Source: Planctomycetota bacterium (GTDB taxonomy: Bacteria; Planctomycetota; Phycisphaerae; WQYP01). Taken from it: a stretch of DNA of 17,649 nucleotides. The DNA lies in assembly GCA_021785155.1 (NCBI GenBank), contig JAJYGE010000098.1, positions 1-17,649 on the forward strand, read 5' to 3'. The position numbers and the translations under genes were made by a program. Shown piece by piece: positions 7,971 through 16,903 of the stretch. Numbering within the stretch: the first letter of the stretch is position 1; each line of letters opens with the position of its first letter. The notes beneath the pieces were generated by a model. It had not been told where the DNA came from. It searched no databases and saw only the letters and a list, made by a program, of their open reading frames with translations.

Positions 7971-8435
7971 CAACGGGGGTGGCAATTTGACCATAGTGCC
8001 CTGTTCCCTCCGCAACGTATGGCCTGACTCTGGCCGCCGGGGGTGTGTGACAGTTTACGTGGCTCGTTGAACATCGGGTGAAAGATGTGGCGAGTTATTG
8101 GCGAGAGTTAACCAACCGCCCTTCCGGCGCACCGTGGACGGTGGTTGGCGCTACTGAGCACTGGTGAAAAAAAAGCGATCCTCGGAACGTATCACGCACC
8201 CTGGCCATGGCCCGTGTGTTTCCTGAATAAAAGCGGGCGAGGACACCCGGGTCCCCCGGAGCCGCCTGGAAAAATTGCCACACCCGTTTCCCCGCGGTTT
8301 GCGAGATGTAAGAATGCCACATTTCGCACGACCCATCATCCGTGCGTGCTACCGCATGCGTACTATTAAAGGACGGGCGGCGTTGCTGTCGGCGAAGCAA
8401 GGCGCAATGACGTTGGAATCTTACAGGACGAGATA
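7971..8435. other. Gene-free stretch upstream of the thioredoxin-NHL gene
   Basis: No open frame here on either strand shows a recognisable domain or a good ribosome-binding site. The most obvious structure is an imperfect hairpin with arms 8112-8120 and 8140-8148 (CCAACCGCC against GGTGGTTGG, 8 pairs plus one G-T) and a 19-nt loop. It has no following T-run. I recognise no riboswitch or promoter with confidence. The last bases hold the ribosome-binding site of the following gene. Confidence 0.4.
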
Positions 8436-10478
8436 ATGACCATGAATCATATGCTGAAGCGCGTTTTAACCGGACTGATGCTGGTGGCCACGCTGGCGAT
8501 GGGGTTGGTTTTCTATAACCATTTCACCGCCGATGATAATGCGGTACTTGGTGATACCGGTTCGGGGATTATGGCACCGGATTTTCCGGCCGATTATACG
8601 TGGATCAACACCCCGGAACCGTTGAGCTTTGAACATCAACTTAAGGGACAGGTGGTGCTGCTGGATTTCTGGACTTACGGGTGTATTAATTGTATTCATC
8701 TGATACCCACCGAAGAGCGTCTACTGCATCATTTTGCCAAAGAGCCGTTTGAGATTATCGGCGTGGAAAGTGCGAAGTTTTCCAATGAGGCGGTGGCGTC
8801 GCATGTGCGCGATGCGGTCTTGCGGTATGGCATTACCAATCCCGTCATTGTCGATCAGAATATGACAATATGGAATATGTACGGCGTCAACGCGTGGCCC
8901 ACGCTGGTACTGGTGGACGCATCAGGGCATGTGGTGGGGTCGGTGGCGGGTGAAGCGGGTTATCATTCGCTGGAACATGCGATTGCCAGGACTATCGCCG
9001 CCGATCGTAAGGCCGGCACACTGGCGGCACATCCATTGAATCTACCGCTGCAGCATACTTTGGTGTCGGCCAGTGGATTACTCTTTCCCGGGAAAGTCAT
9101 TGCCGATGCCAAAATGGGGCGCCTTTTTATAGCGGACACGGGCCACAACCGAATTGTGGAAACAACCTGGCCGGATGCACTGGGGCACTGCAAACTCGTG
9201 GCGGTATTTGGTAATGGTCGGGCCGGTCATATTGATGGCCCGGCGGCCCAGGCGGAATTCGATGCGCCGCAGGGCCTCGCGGTGACTGGTGATTCGCTGT
9301 ATGTTGCCGATACCATGGGCCAATATATCCGTAAGGTTGATCTGCACACGGGTATGGTTTCCAGTGTGCTGGGAAATGGGCACGAGGTTTACGATACCGC
9401 GGGCGGCGGTACTGGAACGCGGCAGGGCATTAATTCACCGTGGGACCTGGTGGTGCGCGGCAACATGCTTTATATCGCGATGGCGGGCGAACATCAGCTT
9501 TGGACCATGAACCTGCGGACGGATAAGGCGCAAGCTCTGGCTGGAACCGGCGGGGAAGGACTGCAAAATGGCCCGGCGGATCAGGCGATGCTGGCGCAGC
9601 CTTCCGGACTGACGCTCAATGGAAATATCCTCTATTTTGCCGACAGTGAAAATAGTGCCGTGCGGGGTTTGAACCTGAAAACCATGCAGGTATTCACCGT
9701 CATCGGGCACGGACTATTTGATTTTGGTGATAAAAATGGCGGCCCGGATACCGCATTGCTGCAGCATGATCTGGGTGTGGCCATGCTGGGGAAAAACATT
9801 CTTGTAGCGGACACCTACAATGACAAATTGCGACTTATTGATCCGGCCACCCGAATGGTCACCACGTATGCCGGTATCGGAAAACCTGGAACCGGCATGC
9901 CCGGCGGACCGTTGGAACTCAATGAACCGGGCGGGGTAAATGTTTCGGACAACGATATTTTTGTCGCCGACACAAATAATCAGCGCATTGTCGAAATCAA
10001 CGCTAAAACTAAATCATGGCATCAGTTGGTCATTGCCGGATTGACTCCGCCGACAATAAATCGCATGAAAATACATCCATCTCCGGTGCCCGTTGGCCGG
10101 ACAATGGCGGTACAACTGGATTTCGGTAAAACCGTGACGCTGCTATTTAATCCCCAATTGCCGCCGCTAACGCATCTGACGCCGGATATCCCAATGAGCC
10201 TGCGAATTACATCCGGATCGCATGTTGTTACGGAAGAATCCGTCAGTGCCCACGGCAAAACACCCGTTCGCTTCAACATAAGGCCAAGTGTATTGGCCAT
10301 GGCCAAGGCCATGCAGCACGACCAACAACTTTGGTTGGTAAAAGTGTTTTACGCCTATTGCACAGATGGCACACAAGGTTTATGTGTGCCGGCGGCACAA
10401 ACTTGGCGACTAGCTGTTAAAATACGGGCAGGCGGCAAGTCACGGGTGTCTTTGCCGCAAACGACAACGCCGCGGTGA
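8436..10478 (+). CDS. Thioredoxin-domain/NHL-repeat protein, NHLRC2-like, membrane-anchored or exported
   Basis: The ATG at 8436 has AGGA 7 nt upstream. The 680-residue product begins with a basic stretch and a hydrophobic segment (VLTGLMLVATLAMGLVFY), so it is exported or tethered facing the periplasm. Residues about 45-185 form a TlpA/AhpC-like thioredoxin fold. Its active site is C83-I-N-C86 within DFWTYGCINCIH, the CxxC form typical of NHLRC2-type proteins. A cis-Pro-like NAWPTLVLVD follows. Residues about 200-540 are NHL beta-propeller blades with recurring FIADTGHNRIVE, LYVADTMGQYIRKVD, LVADTYNDKLRLID and IFVADTNNQRIVEI. The C-terminal domain has a second cysteine pair (C642 and C650). 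Likely role: envelope thiol-disulfide chemistry with a propeller for partner binding; the substrate is unknown. Its TGA overlaps an alternative GTG start of the next frame. Confidence 0.9.
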   Translation: MTMNHMLKRVLTGLMLVATLAMGLVFYNHFTADDNAVLGDTGSGIMAPDFPADYTWINTPEPLSFEHQLKGQVVLLDFWTYGCINCIHLIPTEERLLHHFAKEPFEIIGVESAKFSNEAVASHVRDAVLRYGITNPVIVDQNMTIWNMYGVNAWPTLVLVDASGHVVGSVAGEAGYHSLEHAIARTIAADRKAGTLAAHPLNLPLQHTLVSASGLLFPGKVIADAKMGRLFIADTGHNRIVETTWPDALGHCKLVAVFGNGRAGHIDGPAAQAEFDAPQGLAVTGDSLYVADTMGQYIRKVDLHTGMVSSVLGNGHEVYDTAGGGTGTRQGINSPWDLVVRGNMLYIAMAGEHQLWTMNLRTDKAQALAGTGGEGLQNGPADQAMLAQPSGLTLNGNILYFADSENSAVRGLNLKTMQVFTVIGHGLFDFGDKNGGPDTALLQHDLGVAMLGKNILVADTYNDKLRLIDPATRMVTTYAGIGKPGTGMPGGPLELNEPGGVNVSDNDIFVADTNNQRIVEINAKTKSWHQLVIAGLTPPTINRMKIHPSPVPVGRTMAVQLDFGKTVTLLFNPQLPPLTHLTPDIPMSLRITSGSHVVTEESVSAHGKTPVRFNIRPSVLAMAKAMQHDQQLWLVKVFYAYCTDGTQGLCVPAAQTWRLAVKIRAGGKSRVSLPQTTTPR

Positions 10479-10501
10479 TCCCATTGAGACTGGAGACATT
10501 T

Positions 10502-10726
10502 GTGAAATTGAAATGTAACATTGACGCACAAGGTTCCCGCATCCGGGGAATCAGCGGATCGGCTTTTATGGTGCTGGCGATTGTGCTGGCATTGGTGGCT
10601 TGGTGTACCAGTTGGAGTTGGTTGTGGTGGCCGGTGGCCGGTTGCGCCCTGGGAGGTGCCGCGCAACTTTTTGAGGCCGCCAATTCATGGTGCGTTATTC
10701 GCGCCATGGGGTATAAAGCATCGTGA
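10502..10726 (+). CDS. Small two-helix membrane protein, DUF2892/YgaP-membrane-domain-like
   Basis: The frame opens at GTG 10475, which overlaps the upstream stop. GTG 10502 is better supported because GGAGA at 10492-10496 lies 5 nt upstream. This gives 74 residues with the order MKLKCNID, GSRIRGISG, two hydrophobic helices separated by a short SWSWLWWP turn, and a C-terminal FEAANSWCVIRAMGYK. An N-terminal CN motif, an RIRGI-like segment before helix 1 and a WC-x-x-R-A-x-G tail resemble small DUF2892-type inner-membrane proteins. Those are sometimes linked to sulfur or thiol handling, for example as the membrane part of YgaP rhodanese. It directly follows the thioredoxin-NHL gene and is followed by a terminator, so the two probably form an operon. 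The family call is from pattern resemblance. Confidence 0.75.
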   Translation: MKLKCNIDAQGSRIRGISGSAFMVLAIVLALVAWCTSWSWLWWPVAGCALGGAAQLFEAANSWCVIRAMGYKAS

Positions 10727-10732
10727 AAAAAA

Positions 10733-10757
10733 GGGGCCGGGTAAATCACCCGGCCCC
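10733..10757. terminator. Bidirectional intrinsic terminator between the small membrane protein gene and dnaK
   Basis: A perfect 10-bp stem (GGGGCCGGGT with ACCCGGCCCC) encloses a 5-nt loop. On the plus strand it is followed by GATATTTTTTTATT, and on the minus strand by a run of seven T. It begins a few bases after the stop of the plus-strand gene and lies 67 nt beyond the dnaK stop, so it can end both convergent transcripts. Confidence 0.93.
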
Positions 10758-10823
10758 GATATTTTTTTATTGCGTTTTGGACAGCCGCATACAGGCCGCA
10801 AGATCCACCGTTGCTGGAACGGA

Positions 10824-12758
10824 TTATTTAACCTCATATTCGGCATCGATGACATCATCGGCTTTTTTGCCTTGATCAGCTGAGGCACCCGGCGCGGCAC
10901 CGGCGGTGGCCGAGCCTTCCGGGCCGGTGGCTCCGGGAGCGCCGGCACCCGCGGCTTCTGAAGCGGCCTTGTAGGCGGCTTCGCCGAGTTTCATACGGGC
11001 GCGATTCAGGTTTTCAAGGGCCTTTTCGATGGCGGCCTTGTCTTCCTGTTTTACGACGTCCTTGACCTGACTGACCGCGGATTCAAGATCGCCGCGTTCC
11101 TGGGGTGTGATCTTATTGCCATGCTCCTGAAGTTCACGCTCCACCTGAAGCGTTACGGCTTCGGCCCGGTTCTTCAGATCAACAACCTCACGCCGGGCCT
11201 TATCTTCAGAGGAGTGAGCCTCGGCTTCTTTCTTCATGCGCTCAATTTCATCCTTGGACAATCCACTGTGGCCCTTAATTTCCACCTTGCTTTCCTTACC
11301 GGTGGCCTTGTCCTTGGCTTTCACATTGAGAATACCATTGACATCAATGTCAAAGGCTACCTCAATTTGCGGTACGCCACGCGGAGCCGGAGGAATTCCG
11401 CCCAGCGTAAATTTGCCGAGGGTACGATTGTCCTTGGCGAATTCACGTTCACCCTGCAGGACGTGAATTTCAACACTGGTCTGGCTATCGGCCGCCGTGC
11501 TGAAGGTTTCGCCCTTGCTCGTGGGGATGGTGGTGTTGCGCGGAATCAGCACAGTCATTACGCCACCATAGGTTTCAACGCCCAGGGACAACGGCGTAAC
11601 ATCAAGCACCAGAATATCCTTGACCTCACCGGTGGTAATGCCGCCCTGCACCGCGGCACCCAACGCCACGGCTTCATCGGGGTTGACACTCTTGTTGCCT
11701 TCCTTGCCAAAGATTTCCTTGACCAATTGCTGCACACGCGGCATACGGGTAGAACCGCCAACCAGAAGCACTTCATCAATATCCTTGGCGGACAGCTTGG
11801 CGTCTTCCAATGCTTTGAGCACCGGCTGGCGGCAGCGCTCGGTGAGATGGCTGACAATCGCTTCAAACTTGCTGCGGTTAATGGCCATCTGCAAGTGCTT
11901 AGGCCCGGTGGCATCGGCGGTAATAAAGGGCAGATTCACCGTGGTTTCCATGTTGCTGGAAAGCTCTATTTTCGCCTTTTCAGCCGATTCTTTCAGCCGC
12001 TGAAGCGCCATGGGATCTTTCCGCAGATCAATGCCATTCTGCTTGCGGAATTCTTCCGCGATATGATCCACCAGAACCTGGTCATAGTCATCACCACCAA
12101 GGTGCGTATCACCATTGATGGACAGGACTTCAAATACACCGTCACCCACATCCAGCACCGACACGTCAAACGTACCGCCGCCGAGATCGAACACAAATAT
12201 CTTGCCGCCCTTCTTTTTATCCATACCGTAGGCCAAAGCCGCGGCGGTAGGCTCGGGCAGCACACGCTTGACATTGAGTCCGGCGATTTCACCGGCTTCC
12301 TTGGTGGCCAGACGCTGCGAGTCATTAAAATATGCCGGAACCGTGATGATGGCATCGGTAACAGACTGGCCGAGATAGTCTTCCGCGGTTTTCTTCAAAT
12401 CCTGGAGAATCATGGCGGAAATTTCCGGCGGCGTATAGGTCTTGCCGCGCACTTCCACTTTCACGAGTTCATCAGCACCGCCGATGACTTTGTAAGGGAC
12501 CAATTTTTCTTCGGAAGAAACTTCACCATGCCGCCGCCCCATGAACCGCTTAATGGAGAAAACAGTATTCTGGGGATTGGTGATCTGCTGGTGTTTGGCC
12601 GGCAGACCGACCAGCCGCTCCCCCTTATCCGTAAAGCCAACGACCGATGGCGTAAGGCGCGAGCCTTGCGCGTTGACGAGCACTTTAGGCTGATTGCCTT
12701 CCATGACCGCCACGACCGAGTTGGTTGTTCCAAGATCAATACCAATCACTTTACCCAT
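10824..12758 (-). CDS. dnaK: Hsp70 chaperone DnaK
   Basis: I choose ATG 12758 ([14 protein letters not shown]) because AAGGA at 12767-12771 sits 8 nt upstream; the in-frame ATG 12767 is too close to it. The 644-residue cytoplasmic chaperone binds and releases unfolded clients in an ATP cycle with DnaJ and GrpE. The ATPase domain shows [38 protein letters not shown] and [14 protein letters not shown]. The linker is [15 protein letters not shown], the substrate-binding beta domain has GERE and [14 protein letters not shown], and the helical lid is followed by a Gly/Ala/Pro-rich tail ending in [10 protein letters not shown]. Length is normal for the family. dnaJ and grpE are not adjacent, and no CIRCE repeat (TTAGCACTC-N9-GAGTGCTAA) is visible in the leader. 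Confidence 0.99.
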   Translation of the reverse strand: MGKVIGIDLGTTNSVVAVMEGNQPKVLVNAQGSRLTPSVVGFTDKGERLVGLPAKHQQITNPQNTVFSIKRFMGRRHGEVSSEEKLVPYKVIGGADELVKVEVRGKTYTPPEISAMILQDLKKTAEDYLGQSVTDAIITVPAYFNDSQRLATKEAGEIAGLNVKRVLPEPTAAALAYGMDKKKGGKIFVFDLGGGTFDVSVLDVGDGVFEVLSINGDTHLGGDDYDQVLVDHIAEEFRKQNGIDLRKDPMALQRLKESAEKAKIELSSNMETTVNLPFITADATGPKHLQMAINRSKFEAIVSHLTERCRQPVLKALEDAKLSAKDIDEVLLVGGSTRMPRVQQLVKEIFGKEGNKSVNPDEAVALGAAVQGGITTGEVKDILVLDVTPLSLGVETYGGVMTVLIPRNTTIPTSKGETFSTAADSQTSVEIHVLQGEREFAKDNRTLGKFTLGGIPPAPRGVPQIEVAFDIDVNGILNVKAKDKATGKESKVEIKGHSGLSKDEIERMKKEAEAHSSEDKARREVVDLKNRAEAVTLQVERELQEHGNKITPQERGDLESAVSQVKDVVKQEDKAAIEKALENLNRARMKLGEAAYKAASEAAGAGAPGATGPEGSATAGAAPGASADQGKKADDVIDAEYEVK

Positions 12759-12767
12759 AAAGCACAT

Positions 12768-12963
12768 CCTTAATTAACCACCGCTTCAGACCGCCGATTG
12801 GAACATCCGCCCGGTGCCCTACTTGAGCGATAAGAACTGTTTCCATCGCCCAAAGCGTGACTTCTCCATTGGCACAAGCAATCGCCATGCCGCCGTCTAT
12901 TTTGCCTTGAAAATAATTCGTAAGCTATTTGTTTTAATATACTTATGGTGAAAGTATTTTATC
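12768..12963. promoter_or_regulatory. dnaK leader and presumed promoter region
   Basis: This untranslated leader contains an AT-rich patch (about 12905-12960), where on the minus strand TTGCGA, 16 nt and TAAGTA could form a weak sigma-70-type promoter. No CIRCE operator or clear heat-shock sigma-32 consensus is visible. The position of the promoter is inference. Confidence 0.25.
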
Positions 12964-13027
12964 GCAAGCATCCGCTTGTTGCGTTTGACCGGCCATGTCA
13001 AAATCCGCATTCTGCCAGCTTGGCAGA
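12964..13027 (-). terminator. Cluster of three hairpins downstream of the glycosyltransferase gene (terminator-like)
   Basis: Three consecutive inverted repeats lie between the glycosyltransferase stop (13030) and the dnaK leader. They are TCTGCCA-GCT-TGGCAGA at 13011-13027, TTTGAC-CGGCCAT-GTCAAA at 12984-13002, and GCAAGC-ATCC-GCTTG near 12964-12978. The first begins 3 nt after the stop. None has a clean long U-run, so factor-independent termination is uncertain; the stems may protect the mRNA 3' end. Confidence 0.35.
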
Positions 13028-13029
13028 GA

Positions 13030-14964
13030 TCACTTTCCGGCAGGTTTTGTCGCCGGGCGGGTTTTGGGCCAGGGATCAACATTGGTCAACAAGGTGATCC
13101 GCACCGAATGCCCTTTGGCCAACTTAATGCCTTGAAACCAATCCCACAAATAATACCGCACATGATGATCGTTAAAATACCGCACCGCCCGTCGATCCGC
13201 CACGATGCAATAGCGCCTGTGAATGACCATCTCGGCGCGACCGGTGGTATTGAAGGGCACATTCCGCAACACCGCCTGCGGGCTGGGGAACAGTTGCACA
13301 TGCCCCCGGGCATAAAACACCAGGCTCGGCTCTTCGTAGCCGACGGCACCCAGTTGAAAACCTTCCGCCCGTAAGCGGCGCATCTGCTGCCCCGCTTCAC
13401 GACTTATCTGTAAAGCTTTGATACTGGGCAATGTCGAAACATCCGCAATCATCAACGTCAGACCGAAAGACAGCACGGTCACATAGGGCCACGCCGGACG
13501 GTTCCACGCGATGGCGCCCGCCGCACCGGTGGCCATTAACGCCGCCGCCAGGGGAATAAGATGATAAAACTGATGCGGATGATGCGGCACAAACATCATC
13601 CATCCGGCGACCACCGCCCCCAGTCCCAGCCCCAGCCATATTGCCATCCAAACCCAGCGCGCGGCCGCAAACCATTGCGCGGATAGAACATCGGTCATCC
13701 GGTGCCAGCTTTGCACCAGCGTATCGGCACATAGGATTGCCAGCGGAATAAAAAGCGGCAGCACATACTCCACCATCTTGGTGACGATACACTCAAAAAT
13801 AAGCCACGAGGGAATAACCCACGCCAGAATAAACTGGTACGGAGATGGATCGATGGACATCACCAGTTTGCCGCGCACCCGGCGTATTGCGTGATAGGCC
13901 GCCGGAACCAGCAACACACTCCACGGCCAGAATATGCCCCAGATCACCAGCAGGTAAAATCCCGGCGGCTCGCCATGTCCCTGCAATCCGCTGGACGTCC
14001 GCCGGATGAGGTTTTGATTGATCATTTCCTCAATGAGTTTACCATCGGTGGCATGCCAGGCGGCGATGAACCACGGCAACAATAGCAGCATTAAAAAGCC
14101 GAATCCCAACAGCGGGCGCAAACGCCGCCACCATCCCCAATTGCCTTTGAGCATCAGACCGTAAACCAGGGCCGGCAAATGAACAATGCGGTCCAATCCG
14201 GGACTTTTCCACCACGAACTTAATAAATCACCCGCCCGGCCCGTGGTCATGGAAAGCGCAATCATTGTTGCCAGCACAAAAATCGGCGTTACGCCTTTGG
14301 TCATGATGCCCGCGGCCATTGACGCCCAGAAAATCAAAACTACGCCGATGGATACATGCCCCCGCCCGGTAACAAAGGATTCATTGAGAATTTCACCGCC
14401 CGTTGAATCCATAAATTCATCCACCCGCGGTCGTAATTTTGGAACGGCGTCATCAGACGGTTGCGCATCCCACGCTTCCCATACACAGGCCATGCACACG
14501 GTGGTGAAAAAAATCATCACCGAATCAGCCGTAGCCAGTCGGGTCTCGGCAAAATACAGCGCTGCCACCGACAACATCAGTGCGGAAAGCAACCCTACCG
14601 CACGGCCAAAACGCCGTCCGGCCATCCAATACACCACCAGAAGTGTCAAGGTGCCAAACAGCACACTCGGCAGCCGGGCCGCCATGCCGCTGACGCCAAA
14701 AATCTTATAGCTGATATCCATGAGCCAATAGATCACCGGCGGCTTATCCGGGCGCAGTACGCCGTCAAAGTGAGGCACGATGAAATTTCCACTGGATAGC
14801 ATTTCTCGAGCCGCTTCCGCAAATCGCGGCTCATCACGGTCAAAAAGTGGAATGCGTGCCAGCCCCGGAAGATACAAGGCCCCCGCCAACAGCACAATGA
14901 GTAATACGTCTTCCCAGCTCCACCAGCGTTTTGACGCCATCTTTTTTGTGTTATCAGCCGCCAT
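13030..14964 (-). CDS. GT-C-type glycosyltransferase, ArnT/PMT (GT39/GT83)-like integral membrane protein
   Basis: The frame is open from 15087, but that region overlaps the inverted-repeat element. ATG 14964 (MAADNTKKMASKRWW) is the best start, preceded by GGGATGGATCA; ATG 14940 (MASKRWW) is also possible. The 644-residue protein has about 11-13 hydrophobic helices. The first periplasmic loop carries FDRDEPRFAEAAREML, holding the conserved acidic catalytic site of the family, then LRPDKPPVIYWL. A later TKGVTP-containing loop and a LRRTSSGLQGHGEPPGFYLL segment also match the ArnT/PMT type. Residues about 520-644 form a soluble C-terminal domain. Such enzymes use polyprenyl-phosphate sugars to glycosylate lipid A or proteins on the outer face of the inner membrane. 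The actual sugar and acceptor cannot be read from sequence. Confidence 0.9.
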   Translation of the reverse strand: MAADNTKKMASKRWWSWEDVLLIVLLAGALYLPGLARIPLFDRDEPRFAEAAREMLSSGNFIVPHFDGVLRPDKPPVIYWLMDISYKIFGVSGMAARLPSVLFGTLTLLVVYWMAGRRFGRAVGLLSALMLSVAALYFAETRLATADSVMIFFTTVCMACVWEAWDAQPSDDAVPKLRPRVDEFMDSTGGEILNESFVTGRGHVSIGVVLIFWASMAAGIMTKGVTPIFVLATMIALSMTTGRAGDLLSSWWKSPGLDRIVHLPALVYGLMLKGNWGWWRRLRPLLGFGFLMLLLLPWFIAAWHATDGKLIEEMINQNLIRRTSSGLQGHGEPPGFYLLVIWGIFWPWSVLLVPAAYHAIRRVRGKLVMSIDPSPYQFILAWVIPSWLIFECIVTKMVEYVLPLFIPLAILCADTLVQSWHRMTDVLSAQWFAAARWVWMAIWLGLGLGAVVAGWMMFVPHHPHQFYHLIPLAAALMATGAAGAIAWNRPAWPYVTVLSFGLTLMIADVSTLPSIKALQISREAGQQMRRLRAEGFQLGAVGYEEPSLVFYARGHVQLFPSPQAVLRNVPFNTTGRAEMVIHRRYCIVADRRAVRYFNDHHVRYYLWDWFQGIKLAKGHSVRITLLTNVDPWPKTRPATKPAGK

Positions 14965-15073
14965 TGATCCATCCCAAAAGCATTCGCATCGGAAACTATA
15001 CGCCACCAACGCGCCTGCGGCCAGTGGCGGAGAATTCGCTGTAACCCCCCGATATCCGCTATAATGACTTCCA

Positions 15074-15342
15074 GTGCCCCGCTCCACCCATCATTACGGG
15101 TTGACGGAGGGCCATGAGGTTGTGGACGCGAAGGGAGGAGAACTGCGTATGGATTCATACGTTGACGACGAGCGACAAAGCTCACGGCTCATTGGCCCCC
15201 GCCCCGCAGGGTTGGCCTTAAACCGGCCATCTGCGGCGTCGTGTCGGCTTAGGGGGTTGACGAACCCGGTTCTCGCCGCCGACTCCTGGCATCTGGCCGG
15301 TTTGAGGCCAATCCACCCGTAATGATGGGTGGAGCAGGGCAC
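15074..15342. repeat. Nested inverted-repeat element between the glycosyltransferase and rpoN genes
   Basis: The outer arms, 15074-15101 and 15315-15342, are 28 nt each and complementary at 27 positions. An inner pair, 15212-15229 and 15294-15311, is 18 nt with one mismatch, which becomes a G-U pair in RNA. The right inner arm ends 3 nt before the right outer arm. Inside are GTCGGC/GCCGAC (15243-15248 and 15278-15283) and a GGGTT-GACG-AACCC hairpin (15254-15267). The left side holds a roughly 107-nt insert between the outer and inner arms. There is no obvious target-site duplication (ACTTCCA left, GAGTATG right) and no credible gene inside. It could be a miniature inverted-repeat (MITE-like) element or a structured leader/RNA. 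Confidence 0.85.
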
Positions 15343-15388
15343 GAGTATGGTGCGGCGGACCGATTCCGCCTGTAGGATGGATGGGTTC

Positions 15389-16873
15389 ATGCGGTTAGAC
15401 TCTTCTCAACACATGCGGATGGAACAGCGAATGAAGCTGGCTCCGCGAATGATTCAGTCCATGGAAATTCTTCAGTTAGCCACCATGGCCCTGGAAGAAC
15501 GCATTGACCAGGAACTGGCGGCCAATCCGGTGCTGGAAAGGGAAGAATCCACTGATAGTCAGCTTCCGGATTTATCGCCGGTCGCCGGTATGCCACCGGA
15601 AGCCGCCACCCCGCCTCCCGCCGATTCCGCCTCGGCAGTCACCCCATCGGAGAATGAGCGAAATAACAATTTTGAAGACTACATTCCGGGATCGCGCGCA
15701 TCGTCGGCTAAAGCGGGAGACCGTGATCCAAAAATGGAAGCCATGGCCAATACCGTCGCGCACGGCGCATCGCTGCAGGAGGAACTCCATCAGCAATGGA
15801 ACCTGGTGGATGATATAGCCTCCGCCATCCATCGCGGCGGATCGGTATTAATTGATTGGGTAGATGAAGATGGTTACCTGCGCGATAGCCTGGAAACCAT
15901 TTGCCGGGAATTGCCGTCCGGCGTGCGCCGGGAAGATTTGGAACAGGCCCTGCCGATTCTCCAACAGCGAATGGAACCGGCGGGCGTGTGCGCGCGCGAT
16001 CTGAAAGAATCGCTGCTGCTGCAAATCGACGCCATCAGTCGGGATCAGGAGTTGGATCTTTCCGCCGCCCGGACCTTAATCAGCCGGCATCTGGAAGACC
16101 TGGAACTTAACCGTCTGCCTCAGATTGCGGCCAAGAGTGGCTGGAGCCTTGATCAGATCAATGAGGCCAAAGCCTTTATGGCCCGGCATCTGCACCCGCG
16201 ACCCGGGCGTCTGCTGGTGGATCGACAGGTTCCCATCGTCGCACCGGATGCGATTATTGAACCCGATGAACACACCGGTGACTACCGCATCCGCCTTACT
16301 GATGATCGTCTCCCGCGCTTATGTATTAATTCGATGTACAGTCGAATGGCCCGGGCCCGTTCGGTGGACACCACCACCCGCCAATTTATCTCCAATAATA
16401 TCCGCAACGCCCGCTGGCTTATTGAAGCCATTGAGCAACGCCGCAATACATTGCTGCGGGTTCTGCGCGTGGTGGCCGATGCGCAAAAGGATTTCATTGA
16501 CATGGGGCCGGAATTCCTGAAACCTCTGCCCATGACCAGCGTGGCCGATCAACTTGGCATCCATGTCGCCACGGTCAGCCGGGCCGTGGCGGAAAAATAT
16601 GTCCAGACACCGCGCGGCATTTTTCCGCTGCGGACGTTTTTCAGCGGCGGGATGGAAAATTCATCCGGGGAAGCCGTCAGCTTTGACGCGCTTAAAGCCA
16701 AACTTATGGACGTCATAAATGAAGAAGACAAGCAAAACCCGCTCAACGATGATGAAATTGTCGAAAAACTCAAAGCTAAGGGCCTTACCTTGGCCCGCCG
16801 CACCGTGGCTAAATATCGCAAAATCTGCAAAATTGCTCCCGCCCGCCAGCGGCGGCAGTACGGCGGATTGTGA
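15389..16873 (+). CDS. rpoN: RNA polymerase sigma-54 factor RpoN
   Basis: The frame is open from GTG 15329 within the inverted repeat. The conserved N-terminus begins at ATG 15389 (MRLDSSQHMRMEQRMKLAPR); ATG 15377 is the alternative and there is a purine-rich stretch upstream. The 494-residue protein shows the Gln/Leu-rich activator-interacting region I (about 1-50), an acidic variable region II, and the core-binding domain (about 120-310). A helix-turn-helix, TSVADQLGIHVATVSRAV, lies near 380-400 and the RpoN box ARRTVAKYR at about 469-477, the signature that contacts the -24 element. Sigma-54 directs transcription that needs AAA+ activators. It is not next to lptB or hpf as in proteobacteria. 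No terminator separates it from the next gene. Confidence 0.98.
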   Translation: MRLDSSQHMRMEQRMKLAPRMIQSMEILQLATMALEERIDQELAANPVLEREESTDSQLPDLSPVAGMPPEAATPPPADSASAVTPSENERNNNFEDYIPGSRASSAKAGDRDPKMEAMANTVAHGASLQEELHQQWNLVDDIASAIHRGGSVLIDWVDEDGYLRDSLETICRELPSGVRREDLEQALPILQQRMEPAGVCARDLKESLLLQIDAISRDQELDLSAARTLISRHLEDLELNRLPQIAAKSGWSLDQINEAKAFMARHLHPRPGRLLVDRQVPIVAPDAIIEPDEHTGDYRIRLTDDRLPRLCINSMYSRMARARSVDTTTRQFISNNIRNARWLIEAIEQRRNTLLRVLRVVADAQKDFIDMGPEFLKPLPMTSVADQLGIHVATVSRAVAEKYVQTPRGIFPLRTFFSGGMENSSGEAVSFDALKAKLMDVINEEDKQNPLNDDEIVEKLKAKGLTLARRTVAKYRKICKIAPARQRRQYGGL

Positions 16874-16903
16874 AGTGGGCTTATTTGAAAAAAGGACATG
16901 GCC

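Noticed and set aside
8095..8400. Opposed short frames (101 and 74 codons) in the gap before the thioredoxin-NHL gene.
   Set aside because: Neither has a recognisable motif or start signal, and they overlap each other on opposite strands.
11121..12773. A 550-codon open frame on the plus strand opposite dnaK.
   Set aside because: It is the exact antisense of a highly conserved, codon-biased dnaK gene; such antisense frames are a well-known artefact. It has no recognisable domain or ribosome-binding site.
12768..12963. Search for a CIRCE operator or sigma-32 promoter before dnaK.
   Set aside because: No TTAGCACTC/GAGTGCTAA pair and no CTTGAA...CCCAT-type spacing could be found by eye.
15074..15390. 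Two frames of 82 and 98 codons, one per strand, inside the inverted-repeat element.
   Set aside because: Both contain the same short STHHYG peptide only because the arms are inverted repeats. Neither looks like a protein family.
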